Origin: Thermotoga sp. Ku-13t
Lineage (GTDB): Bacteria; Thermotogota; Thermotogae; Thermotogales; DSM-5069
Length of the DNA: 64,000 nucleotides
Direction: 5' to 3'
Assembly (NCBI RefSeq): GCF_011057685.1
Contig: NZ_LNFY01000001.1
Coordinates: 914,384-978,383, forward strand
Numbering within the stretch: the stretch's first letter is position 1; each line of letters starts with the position of its first letter. Under the pieces are notes generated by a model. It did not search any database and was not told the origin of the DNA. It worked only from the letters and a program-made list of their open reading frames with translations. Made by a program: the position numbers and the translations under genes. Positions 8,843 to 20,641 of the stretch are shown here, one piece after another.

Positions 8843-9743
8843 ACGTCTCCTTTTTCACGTCGAGATAGAGTCTGGTGACTCTGTGGTCGACTCGGTTCAG
8901 GATCTCTTCATAAGAGCGACGGTCAGATTCGCAAAGATCAAGAGTGACAAAATTGTTCAAAAAGTCGATGGAGGCATCTTGGTGAAAGATGTCAGACCAG
9001 GCGAACGGATCCAGCTCACATTTGAGAGTAGAGGTCTTTTCAAAAAGAAATTGACCTACAGTGTTTTTGCCAGTCCGAGCACTTTTGATACGGACCTGGA
9101 CGGATATCCAGACTGTCTCGAGCTGGACAGACAGGACAGCGAACGGTTCAGAAACTGGTTCGTCTGGGTAGCTGTGTCTGCGCTCATGAACGATCCTGCA
9201 CTCTGGAACGAGAAAGAGAGAGATTGTGCCGGTTTCGTGCGTTACTGTGCGCGGGAAGCGCTCAGGAAACACGACGAGTGGTGGTTAAAAACGACCAAAT
9301 ACCATGGTCCTCTTTTTGGAGACGTACAGAAGTACAACTATCCAGATTTACCACTGGTCGGAGAGAAACTGTTCAGAATACAAAAAGGAGGCTTCAAAAG
9401 CAAGGAAGAATTCTCTTATTTCGCCACGGCAAGAATCCTGGCGGAATGCAGTATGAGGTTCGTCACAAAGGATGTAAACGAAGCCATGGTTGGCGATGTT
9501 TTAGTTTTCTTCCATCCAGAAGATTTTGAATTTCCTTATCATCTCATGATCTACGTCGGCGATCCGGGCCTGGTGAAGGACAGAACCTGGCTCATCTACC
9601 ACACGGGCCCCATTGGTGATAACCCCGGCGAACTGAGACTCGTTCGCCTGCGAGAACTGTTGAACTACGATCCCACCTGGTGGCCCGTGAAAGACAATCC
9701 GAACTTTCTCGGTTTCTACAGGTTCAGGTTTCTGAACGATTGA
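8781..9743 (+). CDS. DUF1175 (YfaT-like) exported protein
   Basis: A 320-residue protein with an N-terminal membrane or signal segment (residues 2-19). At 103-111 it has an acidic loop DTDLDGYPD resembling a thrombospondin-3 calcium-binding repeat. The DUF1175 core has [11 protein letters not shown] with Cys149 and [10 protein letters not shown] with His254, a pattern suggesting an NlpC/P60-like cysteine-peptidase fold. In E. coli, yfaT (DUF1175) lies beside yfaS (alpha-2-macroglobulin), which supports the family call and a shared role at the cell envelope. The catalytic role is inferred, not shown. The start ATG at 8781 sits behind GAGAGGTAG inside the previous gene. Confidence 0.85.
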   Translation: MKRLMIFLLVTGAFLVLNLTERLLFHVEIESGDSVVDSVQDLFIRATVRFAKIKSDKIVQKVDGGILVKDVRPGERIQLTFESRGLFKKKLTYSVFASPSTFDTDLDGYPDCLELDRQDSERFRNWFVWVAVSALMNDPALWNEKERDCAGFVRYCAREALRKHDEWWLKTTKYHGPLFGDVQKYNYPDLPLVGEKLFRIQKGGFKSKEEFSYFATARILAECSMRFVTKDVNEAMVGDVLVFFHPEDFEFPYHLMIYVGDPGLVKDRTWLIYHTGPIGDNPGELRLVRLRELLNYDPTWWPVKDNPNFLGFYRFRFLND

Positions 9744-10090
9744 TCTTCACATCATTGTTACCTTCTTCGGGACGAATCCTCCGTATATAACTTATGGGGA
9801 GCGCTCCCGCAGAATACATACCATTTTGATGGTGGAGAGTATCCACTAACATCGACTATGTGATCATGAAGCTTGCAGCAACGTAGAACAAAATGATCAC
9901 AATCGACGAGTAAAAGTACCTTTCAAACGGTCGTGGTTGATATTTCAAAGCTGAGAATGCAGTACGAAAATCTCGCTCCCCTGAAAATCCTGACTGAAAG
10001 AGCTACACAGACTTGCTTTGATCCCGTTTTGTGGACAAGAATGAGATGAGAGATGAGAAGTGAATAAAATAAGAAGGAAAAAACACTCAA
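9744..10090. other. Gene-poor region with several hairpins
   Basis: About 350 bases with no convincing gene. It holds a perfect 12-base palindrome GGGAGCGCTCCC (9797-9808), a hairpin with 7-base arms (9830-9848), and a 9-base inverted repeat TGTGATCAT/ATGATCACA (9859-9867 and 9893-9901, 25-base loop). A 38-codon open stretch near 9933-10050 lacks a ribosome site. The region ends in a terminator at 10091. It could be a structured non-coding RNA, a decayed mobile element, or an unusual 3' untranslated region. I cannot choose between these. Confidence 0.4.
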
Positions 10091-10111
10091 GCCCCTCAAC
10101 GGGGCGTTTTT
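10091..10111 (+). terminator. Intrinsic terminator at the end of the gene-poor region
   Basis: GCCCC (10091-10095), loop TCAAC, GGGGC (10101-10105), then GTTTTT. A-rich sequence on the left side (AAAAAACAC) means it may also act weakly on the minus strand. Confidence 0.7.
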
Positions 10112-10141
10112 GCCTTAACTCGGTAAGCTCTCGGAAGACCA

Positions 10142-10168
10142 TAAAAAACGCCGGAGCTTTCGCTCCGG
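10142..10168 (-). terminator. Terminator of the branched-chain oxoacid operon
   Basis: Arms CCGGAGC (10151-10157) and GCTCCGG (10162-10168) with a TTTC loop. On the minus strand the hairpin is followed by CG and six T residues. It lies 20 bases after the stop of the gamma-subunit gene. Confidence 0.88.
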
Positions 10169-10186
10169 CCAATGGGTGGGTCTATC

Positions 10187-10726
10187 TCATCCGCCTACGT
10201 GTCTGATACCAGCCTCTATGGCCTCAAGATTGAGTTTCAAAAGAGATGAACCTTTCTCACCGAGCTTGTACTGCAGTGCGGATACGATAGATTCAACTTT
10301 CACACACTTCGTCACCGCCACGATCGCACCGAGCACAACCATGTTGGCGACTTTCAGATTTCCAATCTTTTCGGCGATCTCATTTGCGGGCACTTCGATG
10401 ACTTTAATGTCGTTCCTGCTCGCTTTCCTATCGATCACAGAGGAATTAAGAAAAAGAAATCCATCTTTTTTGAGCCTCGGTTCGAACTTCAAGAGTGAGG
10501 GAATATTCATCGCGACAACGACATCAGGTGTGTCAACGATCGGAGAAGCGACCGGTTCATCACTTATGACCACCGTGCAGTTTGCAGTCCCACCACGCAT
10601 TTCCGGACCGTAGGATGGAAACCATGTTACATTCTTGCCCTCGATCATCCCAGCCTGGGCCAGGATCTGGCCCATCAGCATCACACCTTGTCCACCGAAA
10701 CCTGCCAGTACGAAACTCAGCGTCAT
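10187..10726 (-). CDS. 2-oxoacid:ferredoxin oxidoreductase, gamma subunit
   Basis: The 179-residue gamma subunit of a 2-oxoacid:ferredoxin oxidoreductase, which oxidatively decarboxylates 2-oxoacids to acyl-CoA and reduces ferredoxin. It starts with the family sequence [20 protein letters not shown] and has the characteristic [12 protein letters not shown] near residue 39. It is the last gene of the operon and overlaps the beta-subunit stop by 4 bases (ATGA). Neighbouring phosphotransbutyrylase, butyrate kinases and an aminotransferase suggest branched-chain oxoacids (VOR type) as substrates, but sequence alone does not exclude 2-oxoglutarate. Confidence 0.9.
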   Translation of the reverse strand: MTLSFVLAGFGGQGVMLMGQILAQAGMIEGKNVTWFPSYGPEMRGGTANCTVVISDEPVASPIVDTPDVVVAMNIPSLLKFEPRLKKDGFLFLNSSVIDRKASRNDIKVIEVPANEIAEKIGNLKVANMVVLGAIVAVTKCVKVESIVSALQYKLGEKGSSLLKLNLEAIEAGIRHVGG

Positions 10727-11478
10727 TTTTCTTCACCAACCTTATCGACGAAGACTCCGAGAGGATACTCCTTCACCATCTGTTCGTCAATCCATCTTCC
10801 TGCCTTCAGCGGGTCCATACCCCAGTTCGTTGGACAGGTCGAAAGTACCTCGACCAGACCAAAACCAACATCCTTCAACTGGGCAAGGAAGGCCTTCTTT
10901 ATGTGGCGCTTTGTGGTCAAAACGTCCCTTGGTGTGTTCACCTTCGTGCGCGCAAGGTATGCGACTCCCTTCAACTCTTTTAAAACCTCACACACGTGTA
11001 TCGGGTAACCTTCTCGTTCGGCGGTTCGACCGTATGGAGACGTCGTTGTCTTCATGCCGAGCAGTGTTGTCGGTGCCATCTGACCTCCCGTCATGCCGTA
11101 TATAGCGTTGTTGATGAATATGGTCGTGACCCTCTCACCGCGGTTGGCTGCGTGGATCGTCTCCGCGGTGCCTATCGCGGCGAGATCGCCATCGCCCTGG
11201 TAGGTGAACACAACGAGGTCCGGTCTCGCCCTCTTCATACCTGTCGCCACGGCGAGGGCTCGTCCGTGTGGCGCCACCGTGCCGTCGAGTTCGAAGAACT
11301 CGTAGGCGAACACCGAACAACCCACGGGCGCCACTATAATCGTTCTCTCCCTTATACCGAGCTCGTCTATCACTTCCGCGATGAGTCTGTGGACTATACC
11401 ATGGTGACAGCCTGGACAATAGGAAAATTGTTTTTTACTGAGTGATTCTGGCATCTTGTAAACGGCTCTGTATTCCAT
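10723..11478 (-). CDS. 2-oxoacid:ferredoxin oxidoreductase, beta subunit (thiamine diphosphate)
   Basis: The 251-residue subunit that binds thiamine diphosphate. It opens with [16 protein letters not shown], shows the diphosphate/magnesium motif [18 protein letters not shown], and has [19 protein letters not shown]. It has the short beta form with CPGCHHG typical of the VOR/KOR group, unlike the pyruvate beta subunit in this window, which has CPGCGAP and is 324 residues. It sits 2 bases after the alpha gene and overlaps the gamma gene. Together the four genes code for a complete alpha-beta-gamma-delta enzyme. Confidence 0.92.
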   Translation of the reverse strand: MEYRAVYKMPESLSKKQFSYCPGCHHGIVHRLIAEVIDELGIRERTIIVAPVGCSVFAYEFFELDGTVAPHGRALAVATGMKRARPDLVVFTYQGDGDLAAIGTAETIHAANRGERVTTIFINNAIYGMTGGQMAPTTLLGMKTTTSPYGRTAEREGYPIHVCEVLKELKGVAYLARTKVNTPRDVLTTKRHIKKAFLAQLKDVGFGLVEVLSTCPTNWGMDPLKAGRWIDEQMVKEYPLGVFVDKVGEEK

Positions 11479-11480
11479 CT

Positions 11481-12533
11481 TCAGCGCCTCCCAACAAGCT
11501 TCATCAAGTGTTCGAAGATCTCTCCAGGTGTTGGAACCACACCCGCCATGCGACCGTAGAACTCGATCCGGGTCAACCTCAAAGCTGCGAGCTTCACATC
11601 TTCGAGCATCTGACCGGAACTCATTTCGACTGTGAGGATCAAAGAGACACGTTTCGCGAGTTCTTCGAGTGGCTTATAAGGATACGGATACAGCGTGATG
11701 GGTCTGAAAAGACCAACCTTTAATCCCTTTTCCCGTGACATTTTCACAACACTCTTGCAAATCCTCCCAACAGTACCGTAAGCGGCCAGCAGTATCTCCG
11801 CATCCTCGGTGTGAAACTCTTCCCACCTGATCTCTTCTTGCTCCATCTTCCTGTACTTTTCTTGAAGCTGCAGGTTCATCTTCTCAAGCCCGTACGGATC
11901 TATGTTGAACGATGTCACCTTCCTGGGTGGTCTGTCCTTCGCACCGGTGAGCGCCCAGCTACTGTTGTCGTAGCTGATTTGTTTCTCCTCCAGCTCGACA
12001 GGCTCCATCATCTGACCCAAAAGACCGTCTGCGAGTATGAGCGCAGGGTTTCTGTATTTATCAGCAAGCTCGAACGCAAGCTGAGTCAGAGTCACCGCTT
12101 CCTGAACGGTGGAAGGTGCAAGCACGATCAGTCTGTAATCTCCATGGCCGCCGCCCTTCGTCGCCTGGAAGTAATCTCCCTGGGAAGGTTGAATGTCTCC
12201 AAGCCCTGGACCACCACGAACCACGTTGACGAACACCGCGGGAAGCTGAGCACACGCTATGTACGAAATTCCTTCCTGCATGAGACTGAAGCCGGGAGAA
12301 GAGGTCGATGTCATCGCACGTTTTCCAACACTCGCGGCACCGTAGATCATGTTGACTGCAGCTACCTCGCTTTCTGCCTGCAAGAAACAACCTCCAACCT
12401 CTGGTAGACGTCTCGCCATATACTCCGTCAATTCATTCTGTGGCGTGATTGGATAGCCGAAGAAGTTCCTGCAACCTGCCATGATGGCGGCTTCACCTAT
12501 AGCTTCGACACCCTTCATCATTATCTTCTTCAC
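11481..12533 (-). CDS. 2-oxoacid:ferredoxin oxidoreductase, alpha subunit (VorB/KorA-like)
   Basis: The 350-residue alpha subunit. Near the N-terminus it has [19 protein letters not shown], the family motif for the 2-oxoacid pocket, followed by [20 protein letters not shown] and [27 protein letters not shown] and the length match the 3-methyl-2-oxobutanoate (VorB) type better than pyruvate-type alpha subunits, which in this window read AYPITPQTPIVEY and run to 391 residues. It overlaps the ferredoxin gene by 4 bases. Operon context (Ptb/Buk) supports branched-chain oxoacids. Substrate is an inference. Confidence 0.91.
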   Translation of the reverse strand: MKKIMMKGVEAIGEAAIMAGCRNFFGYPITPQNELTEYMARRLPEVGGCFLQAESEVAAVNMIYGAASVGKRAMTSTSSPGFSLMQEGISYIACAQLPAVFVNVVRGGPGLGDIQPSQGDYFQATKGGGHGDYRLIVLAPSTVQEAVTLTQLAFELADKYRNPALILADGLLGQMMEPVELEEKQISYDNSSWALTGAKDRPPRKVTSFNIDPYGLEKMNLQLQEKYRKMEQEEIRWEEFHTEDAEILLAAYGTVGRICKSVVKMSREKGLKVGLFRPITLYPYPYKPLEELAKRVSLILTVEMSSGQMLEDVKLAALRLTRIEFYGRMAGVVPTPGEIFEHLMKLVGRR

Positions 12534-12765
12534 TGCACCTCACCTCTCGCAGGAACCAGCCTGTAAACCGTGATGCACACATCCGGGCACATCATGTAGC
12601 AGAAACCACAACCATTGCATTTATCTTCCGGATCGTATTGCTCTGCGGGATGATAACCTTTGCTGTTGAACCGTTCAGAAAAACGAATGATTTTCTGCGG
12701 ACAGGCGTTGATGCACAACCCGCACCCTTTGCACCTCTCTGCGTCTATTTCGATATAAGCTTTCT

Positions 12766-12769
<4 letters not shown>
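12530..12769 (-). CDS. 2-oxoacid:ferredoxin oxidoreductase, delta subunit (2x[4Fe-4S] ferredoxin)
   Basis: A 79-residue ferredoxin-like subunit with two cluster motifs: CKGCGLCINACP near residues 14-25 and CNGCGFCYMMCP near 50-61. Each is Cys-x2-Cys-x2-Cys-x3-Cys-Pro, so two [4Fe-4S] clusters are expected. It would carry electrons from the thiamine site to free ferredoxin. It overlaps both the upstream P-loop gene and the downstream alpha gene by 4 bases. Confidence 0.93.
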
Positions 12770-15388
<2,619 letters not shown>

Positions 15389-15396
<8 letters not shown>

Positions 15397-16462
15397 TCGG
15401 ACCACCCCAGATCTTCGCCTTCTCCTCGCCCCTCAGGACCCTCAACGCTCCCAGAGCCAGTGCCTCCATTTCGAATTCGCCTGGAAGCACGAAGATGGGT
15501 GCAAACTTGTAGATGTATTCCTTTATCATCTCAACGAATTCGTCACTGTGCGCCATGCCCCCCGTTAAAATGATGGCATCGAGCTTTCCTTTCAAAACGG
15601 CGCACATTCCGCCAATCTCTTTCGCTATCTGGTAAGCCATTGCTCTGACAACGAGAGAAGCGTAGCTATCATTTTTCGCCATTTCGAGCGCTTTTCTCAG
15701 ATCGTTTGTACCAAGGTATGCAACCAGTCCGCCGCGCCCAACAAATTTCTTCTTCAGTTCTTCTCTACTGTATCGTCCACTGAAACACATGCGAACAACA
15801 TCGCCCACGGGCAGTTCTCCCGTTCTTTCCGGGCTGAAAGGTCCCTCATCGTTGGCGTTATTCACATCTATGATCCTTCCTTTCCGAACGGCTGCTACGG
15901 ATATTCCACCACCGAGGTGTGCCACCACAGCGTTCAGTTCTTCCAGACTTTTGCCGAGCTCTTTCGCCACCTTTCTGCACACAATCTTTATGTTGAGCGC
16001 GTGAGAAAGGCTCTTCCTTTCAATTTCAGGTATTCCAGAAAGCCTTGCTTCAGGTATCATCTCGTCGACAGAAACTGGATCTGTCGTGTAAACAGGAATC
16101 TTACCGTTGGACATTTCATGGGCTATCACACACGCGAGGTTCGAAACGTGTTTCACCGGTGATTCGTACTTCAAATAGTTCACCATGCGTTCATCGACCA
16201 GGTAAGTTCCACTCTCCACAGGAGGGAGAATGCCCCCCCTTGCGGCAATCGCATCGAAATCTTCGATCCTGAATCCTGCTTTTTCCAGCGCCGAAAGAAT
16301 GGATCTCCTTCTCAACGGCTCTTGGTCCATCAACGTCTCGCACTTTGCGAGCTCCTCCGCACTGTGTTCGAACTTCTCCGAATAAATGCATTTTTCATCT
16401 TCATAAACGGCCACCTTTGTGGATGTTGAACCTGGATTGATGACCAAAATCCTCATCTGCAC
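15389..16462 (-). CDS. buk: Butyrate / branched-chain fatty-acid kinase (copy 1)
   Basis: A 357-residue acyl kinase paralogous to the one at 13.4-14.5 kb. It starts [20 protein letters not shown], then VAHLGGGISVAAVRKG, NDEGPFSPERTGELPVG and ILTGGMAHSDEF. The GTG at 16462 has AGGGG five bases upstream; ATG at 16456 is the alternative. It overlaps the aminotransferase stop by 10 bases. The two kinases differ enough (for example VAAV against IGAH after GGGIS) to have separate acyl-chain preferences, which is an inference. Confidence 0.92.
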
Positions 16463-17685
16463 TTCAACCCCTTGGCCTCAACGTAGTCCATGTAAGCCAG
16501 TTTCAACCTGTGAACGCCTTCTCTTATCTGTTCGAAAGTCGGCAAGCAGAAAGACATGCGCATGGAGCTGGATGGCTCCTCGTAAGGTTTGAACGCTTCA
16601 CCGGGGATGTAGAAGACCTTTCTCTGCTCGGCGAATTTGAAAAGTTCCATGGTGTCAACATCGGGCAGGGTTGTCCAGATGAAGAGTCCTCCATCCGGAT
16701 CGGTCCAGTCGATGTCTGCCACATCGGAGAACTCCTCTCTCAGAGCTTCGATCATCGTTTCTTTCTTTTTCCTGTAAAGTTCCATCGCTGGCTTTATCTG
16801 TTCGAGTATGTCGTAGCGCTCCAGATAACGTGCCGCAAGTCGCATCGTTAAAGAGGGGCTGCACAGATCCGTACCCTGCTTCGCCAGAACCAATTTCCTG
16901 ATGATCTGTTTGTCCGCCACGACGATGCCGATTCTCAAACCCGGACAGAGTATCTTGCTGAACGTATTCAGCAGAATGACTCTATCAGTACCCCCAAAGC
17001 TCATGATGGGTGGTATATGTTCTCCTCTGAATCTAAGGACACCGTAAGGATCGTCCTCGACGATCAGAACATCGTACTTCTCGGCGAGCTCCACGAGAGC
17101 CTTTCTCTTCTCGACGGAGGTGGTTATTCCAGATGGGTTCTGAAAGTTCGAAACGACGTAGATGAATTTCACCCTGTGCAGCTGGTTCTCTTTCTGCATT
17201 CGCTTCAAATGTGCCTCCACCTGGTTGAGATCCGGACCGTCCTTCTCGAACCTGACGACCAGAAACCTGGCGTCCCTCATCCTGAAAGCGCTGAGAGCTC
17301 CAAGATACTCTGGATCGCCAACTATCACGCAATCGCCCGGATCGAGCAAAACTTTCCCGACCAGCTCCAGTGCCTGTTGTGAACCGACCGTTATCAGAAC
17401 GTTTTCAGGTGAGAATCCGTCGAGGCCGTAGACCCTCTTCAACAGGATGAGGACCTGCTTGATCAGCTCCGGATCGCCCTCGGTTGTGGCATACTGGAGG
17501 GTATATCTGTACTCGTTCTCTATTATCTCCCTGGCGAGTTCTGCGAGCTGGTGCCTGGGGAACGTTTCCGGATCCGGCGTACCACCACCGAACGAAACCG
17601 CACCGGGCATGTTAGCGTATTTGAGCAACTCCCTGATCATTGAAGATTTCAACTTTTGCGCGAGAGTCGAGAAACGAAAATCCAC
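16453..17685 (-). CDS. PLP-dependent aminotransferase, class I/II (LysN/AroH-like)
   Basis: A 410-residue fold-type-I aminotransferase. It has the substrate region GAVSFGGGTPDPETFP near the N-terminus, VGSQQALELVGKVLLDPGD, the cofactor-pocket sequence VSNFQNPSG, EDDPYGVLRF, and the Schiff-base lysine in LLNTFSKILCPGLRIG. It resembles the MocR-free LysN/2-aminoadipate group, which accepts many amino acids. As first gene of the operon it would turn branched-chain (or aromatic) amino acids into the 2-oxoacids used downstream. The GTG at 17683-17685 is chosen because GAGGGGTG lies six bases upstream. Substrate is inferred from context. Confidence 0.88.
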   Translation of the reverse strand: MDFRFSTLAQKLKSSMIRELLKYANMPGAVSFGGGTPDPETFPRHQLAELAREIIENEYRYTLQYATTEGDPELIKQVLILLKRVYGLDGFSPENVLITVGSQQALELVGKVLLDPGDCVIVGDPEYLGALSAFRMRDARFLVVRFEKDGPDLNQVEAHLKRMQKENQLHRVKFIYVVSNFQNPSGITTSVEKRKALVELAEKYDVLIVEDDPYGVLRFRGEHIPPIMSFGGTDRVILLNTFSKILCPGLRIGIVVADKQIIRKLVLAKQGTDLCSPSLTMRLAARYLERYDILEQIKPAMELYRKKKETMIEALREEFSDVADIDWTDPDGGLFIWTTLPDVDTMELFKFAEQRKVFYIPGEAFKPYEEPSSSMRMSFCLPTFEQIREGVHRLKLAYMDYVEAKGLKCR

Positions 17686-17702
17686 GTAGTTCACCCCTCG
17701 TA

Positions 17703-17711
17703 ATATTATCA
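17703..17711 (-). promoter_or_regulatory. Possible extended -10 promoter of the amino-acid fermentation operon
   Basis: On the minus strand TGATAATAT (TAATAT at 17708-17703) fits the extended -10 pattern used elsewhere here. It is very close to the ribosome site, so the transcript leader would be almost absent. This lowers confidence. Confidence 0.35.
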
Positions 17712-17769
17712 AAGTCGTGCCAATAGGGATCTGTTCATCTATTAGGCTCTAAGACGTAAATACGTGCTT

Positions 17770-17806
17770 TGCAAATCATTGCACGATGCAAATATTTGCG
17801 CGCAAA
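17770..17806. promoter_or_regulatory. Cluster of TTGCAAAT-like inverted repeats
   Basis: A perfect 12-base palindrome GCAAATATTTGC (17788-17799) is flanked by TTTGCAAAT on the left and GCGCAAA on the right. It lies between the divergent aminotransferase operons, upstream of both predicted promoters, so it may be an operator. No known regulator motif is recognised. Confidence 0.4.
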
Positions 17807-17845
17807 CTCTTGCTCAACGAAACCCAATCAATCCGTCACAAACGA

Positions 17846-17854
17846 TGGTAAACT
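17846..17854 (+). promoter_or_regulatory. Extended -10 promoter of the class-V aminotransferase/serA operon
   Basis: TGGTAAACT: TG one base before TAAACT (17849-17854), the same TGG context as at 2753 and 42422. No clear -35. The start codon is about 35 bases downstream. Confidence 0.45.
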
Positions 17855-17889
17855 AATCGTGCAAACGAATCTGAGCTGGGGGGATGCAC

Positions 17890-19041
17890 ATGTTCAAATT
17901 GAAGAAGCACTACATAATGGCACCAGGTCCGACACCGGTGCCAGTGGATGTGCTGCTCGCCGGTGCTAAAGAGACCATACACCACAGAACGCCACAATTT
18001 CTGGAGATCATGGAAAAAACGCTGGACGAGGCACGGTATCTTTTCCAGACGTCGAACCGCGTCTACGCTTTCGTTTCCTCGGGCACGGGCGCGATGGAGG
18101 CTGCGGTGACAAACCTCGTCAATCCCGGTGAGAAGGCGATAGTCGTCGTCGCTGGAAAGTTCGGAGAACGCTGGAAAGAGATCTGCGAAGCTTATGGAAT
18201 CAACGTGGTCGATATAGCGCTCGAATGGGGAGAAGCCGTCACACCCGAACAGATAGAGAAAGCCATGAGAGAGCATCCAGACGCAAAGGTCATATTTACA
18301 ACACACAGTGAAACCTCGACAGGAACCGTCATAGACCTTCAGGCCATAGCGCAGTTGACGAAAGACACCGACAAGGTTTTGGTGACAGATGAGATCAGCG
18401 GTTTGCTGGCTGAGCCCCTGAAGATGGACGAATGGGGTGTCGATGTGGTCGTCGCCGGATCGCAGAAAGGTATAATGATGCCCCCGGGTCTGGCCTTCAT
18501 CACTCTGAGTAAGAAAGCCTGGGAGCTCGTCGAAAAGAACAAATGCCCGAAGTATTACTTCGACCTGAAGTACTACGAGGAAAACTATCCGGATAATCCA
18601 TGGACACCTGCGGTCAACATGATCTACATGCTCAACCAGAGCATAAAGATGTTGAAAGAAGAAGGCATAGAGAACGTCTGGGAAAGACACAGGATCCTCG
18701 GTGAGGCCACGCGCAATGCGGTTAAAGCGCTCGGTCTGGAACTGTTCTCGAAACGACCCGGTAATGTGTGCACCGCCGTCAAGGTACCCGCCGGGCTGGA
18801 GGCGAAGAAGATCACGAAAATCATGAGGGACAAGTACGGTGTCACCATAGCAGCTGGCCAGGGAAAGATCTCGAACACCATCTTCAGGATCGCGCACCTT
18901 GGTTACGTGTCGCTGTTCGATACGATGACGGCCATCAGTGCTCTGGAGTTCACACTGCACGAACTTGGATATCCCGTGAAGTTCGGCGAAGGTGTGAGGG
19001 CTGCCATGGAGACGTTCCATAGGGAAGGTGTCGCCGGATGA
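17890..19041 (+). CDS. Class-V aminotransferase (serine/alanine-glyoxylate type)
   Basis: PLP enzyme of fold type I, class V, about 383 residues. It has the N-terminal family sequence [15 protein letters not shown], the motif [24 protein letters not shown] for the cofactor phosphate and the Schiff-base lysine in [12 protein letters not shown]. With serA directly downstream (ATGA overlap) it probably acts in serine synthesis as the phosphoserine or serine-pyruvate aminotransferase. A glycine/glyoxylate role is also possible. The ATG at 17890 is preferred: six G residues end six bases before it, while the ATG at 17884 directly abuts them. Confidence 0.92.
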   Translation: MFKLKKHYIMAPGPTPVPVDVLLAGAKETIHHRTPQFLEIMEKTLDEARYLFQTSNRVYAFVSSGTGAMEAAVTNLVNPGEKAIVVVAGKFGERWKEICEAYGINVVDIALEWGEAVTPEQIEKAMREHPDAKVIFTTHSETSTGTVIDLQAIAQLTKDTDKVLVTDEISGLLAEPLKMDEWGVDVVVAGSQKGIMMPPGLAFITLSKKAWELVEKNKCPKYYFDLKYYEENYPDNPWTPAVNMIYMLNQSIKMLKEEGIENVWERHRILGEATRNAVKALGLELFSKRPGNVCTAVKVPAGLEAKKITKIMRDKYGVTIAAGQGKISNTIFRIAHLGYVSLFDTMTAISALEFTLHELGYPVKFGEGVRAAMETFHREGVAG

Positions 19042-19949
19042 TCAGGGTTCACGTGAACGATCCGCTGGAGAAAGAAGCGATGGAAATCCTCAAATCCAAA
19101 CCACAGCTCGAGGTTACCTGCGAGCATCTCGACAAAGAGAAGCTTCTCGAAGTGATGCCGGAAATCGAGGTCCTTATCGTTAGAAGTGCCACGAAAGTCA
19201 CAGCCGACCTGATCGAGAGAGCTGCCAAGCTCAGGTTGATCTGCAGAGCGGGTGTTGGACTGGACAACATAGACGTTGAAGCTGCACAGAAAAAGGGTAT
19301 CAAAGTTCTGAACACACCGGGTGCCAGTGCAGTGTCAGTGGCTGAATTAACGCTCGGCCTGATGCTCTCAGCTGCCAGGCATATAGCTAGAGGAACGATG
19401 GATCTGAAGAATGGCCTGTGGACGAAAAAAGAACTCGAAGGAGTCGAACTGTTCGGCAAAACGCTGGGCATAATAGGACTCGGAACGATCGGAAAAGAAG
19501 TGGCAAAGAGAGCCCTTGCCTTTGGAATGAACGTCGTAGCCTACGATCCGTACGTGAAACATTTCGAAGGTGTGAAACTCACCAGCCTGGACGAACTGTA
19601 CGTCGTTTCCGATTTCATCACTCTGCACGTCCCACTGACCAGTGAAACCAGACATTTGATAAACGCTGAAGCCATCACAAAAATGAAAAACGGTGTGATC
19701 ATCGTGAACGCATCGCGTGGAGGGGTCATAGACGAAGCAGCGCTGTACGATGCACTCGTTTCAAGAAAGGTGTACGCAGCGGCTCTGGACGTCTTCGAGG
19801 TCGAACCTCCCACCGATGAACTCAGAAAGAAACTGCTGCAGCTTCCTTACGTTGTGGCAACTCCACACATAGGAGCTTCGACGGTGGAGGCACAGGCAAG
19901 AGTGGCAAAAGAACTGCTCCAGAAACTGTTCGAAGAGCTGAAAATATGA
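19038..19949 (+). CDS. serA: D-3-phosphoglycerate dehydrogenase, short form
   Basis: NAD-dependent 2-hydroxyacid dehydrogenase, first step of serine synthesis from 3-phosphoglycerate. The 303-residue protein has the Rossmann motif [20 protein letters not shown], the substrate Arg/Glu/His set typical of the family ([17 protein letters not shown], and [12 protein letters not shown] with the catalytic His). It lacks a C-terminal ACT domain, so feedback inhibition by serine through that domain is not expected. It is coupled to the aminotransferase by an ATGA overlap and followed at once by a terminator. The wider family includes other hydroxyacid dehydrogenases, but the context supports SerA. Confidence 0.92.
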   Translation: MIRVHVNDPLEKEAMEILKSKPQLEVTCEHLDKEKLLEVMPEIEVLIVRSATKVTADLIERAAKLRLICRAGVGLDNIDVEAAQKKGIKVLNTPGASAVSVAELTLGLMLSAARHIARGTMDLKNGLWTKKELEGVELFGKTLGIIGLGTIGKEVAKRALAFGMNVVAYDPYVKHFEGVKLTSLDELYVVSDFITLHVPLTSETRHLINAEAITKMKNGVIIVNASRGGVIDEAALYDALVSRKVYAAALDVFEVEPPTDELRKKLLQLPYVVATPHIGASTVEAQARVAKELLQKLFEELKI

Positions 19950-19977
19950 AGGGGGCACTCGCTGCCCCCTTCTTTTT
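19948..19977 (+). terminator. Terminator after serA
   Basis: Ten-base arms GAAGGGGGCA (19948-19957) and TGCCCCCTTC (19963-19972) with loop CTCGC, then TTTTT. The hairpin overlaps the serA stop codon and runs to the stop of the convergent GGDEF-like gene, so it may serve both directions. Confidence 0.9.
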
Positions 19978-20641
19978 AAGCGACCACGATTCTTTGACCT
20001 GATTGAATCGCTTTCTTGATGGCTTCTTCCAGCTTTCCAAGCAGATCGAACGCGTCGTCTTCGGATGAAGCTTGGCTCACAGAAAGAACCAGCTCGGGTG
20101 TTCTTCCTCCAAAACTTAAGCTCCTCGATCTTCTCAGAAGCCTCCGTGCAAAAACCTTTGCACCGCCGAGGTTCGTGTACGGCAGCACCGCAACAATAGA
20201 TTCGTTGAAAATGAAGAACCTGTCCGATTCTCGCGCTTGCCTCTTGAAAATGCTGTAGATCCTCTGCAAAAACTGAACGTCAAAATTCGATAACCGTGCC
20301 ATGAGGACACTCAGGGGAAACCCATACCTCTGAGATTTGTATATCTCCTCGTTCAGGAAATCCTCCAGGCCCAACTTGTATGAAACATAGCACGAAATCA
20401 TCTTGAATTTCATCCGGTAATATTCCAGCGTCTGCGAAGGTAGAACGACGTCGATCACACCGGCGAGGTCTGCCGGAACCTCACTGGAAACGAGGACTGT
20501 ATCGAGGAACGGATGCACCGTTTCACCCACGAAGATATCCGCATCGATCTGGCGAGCAACAGCAACCCCGCCGCTCATCAAGATCGCTGAGCGTATCTTT
20601 TCTTCGGAGTCCTTATCAGACAATTCAACGTACGCTCTCAT
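19976..20641 (-). CDS. Degenerate GGDEF-domain protein
   Basis: A 221-residue soluble protein. The N-terminal part (1-75) looks like a divergent receiver-like or sensor region. The C-terminal part matches the GGDEF fold, with EIYKSQRYGFPLSVLMARL, then RESDRFFIFNESIVAVLPYT, followed by GGAKVFARRLLRR. The signature GGDEF loop is absent: the equivalent position reads NESIVAVLP. It is therefore unlikely to make cyclic di-GMP and may bind a nucleotide or act as a protein-interaction module. It overlaps pdxT by 17 bases and is the last gene of a long array. The GGDEF assignment is from pattern reading only. Confidence 0.7.
   Translation of the reverse strand: MRAYVELSDKDSEEKIRSAILMSGGVAVARQIDADIFVGETVHPFLDTVLVSSEVPADLAGVIDVVLPSQTLEYYRMKFKMISCYVSYKLGLEDFLNEEIYKSQRYGFPLSVLMARLSNFDVQFLQRIYSIFKRQARESDRFFIFNESIVAVLPYTNLGGAKVFARRLLRRSRSLSFGGRTPELVLSVSQASSEDDAFDLLGKLEEAIKKAIQSGQRIVVA

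Noticed and set aside
9945..10172. A 75-codon minus-strand reading frame in the gene-poor region
   Set aside because: It runs across both terminators, has no ribosome site and has a composition unlike the neighbouring genes.
17836..19020. A 394-codon minus-strand frame opposite the class-V aminotransferase
   Set aside because: The plus-strand gene has clear PLP-enzyme motifs. The antisense frame has none.
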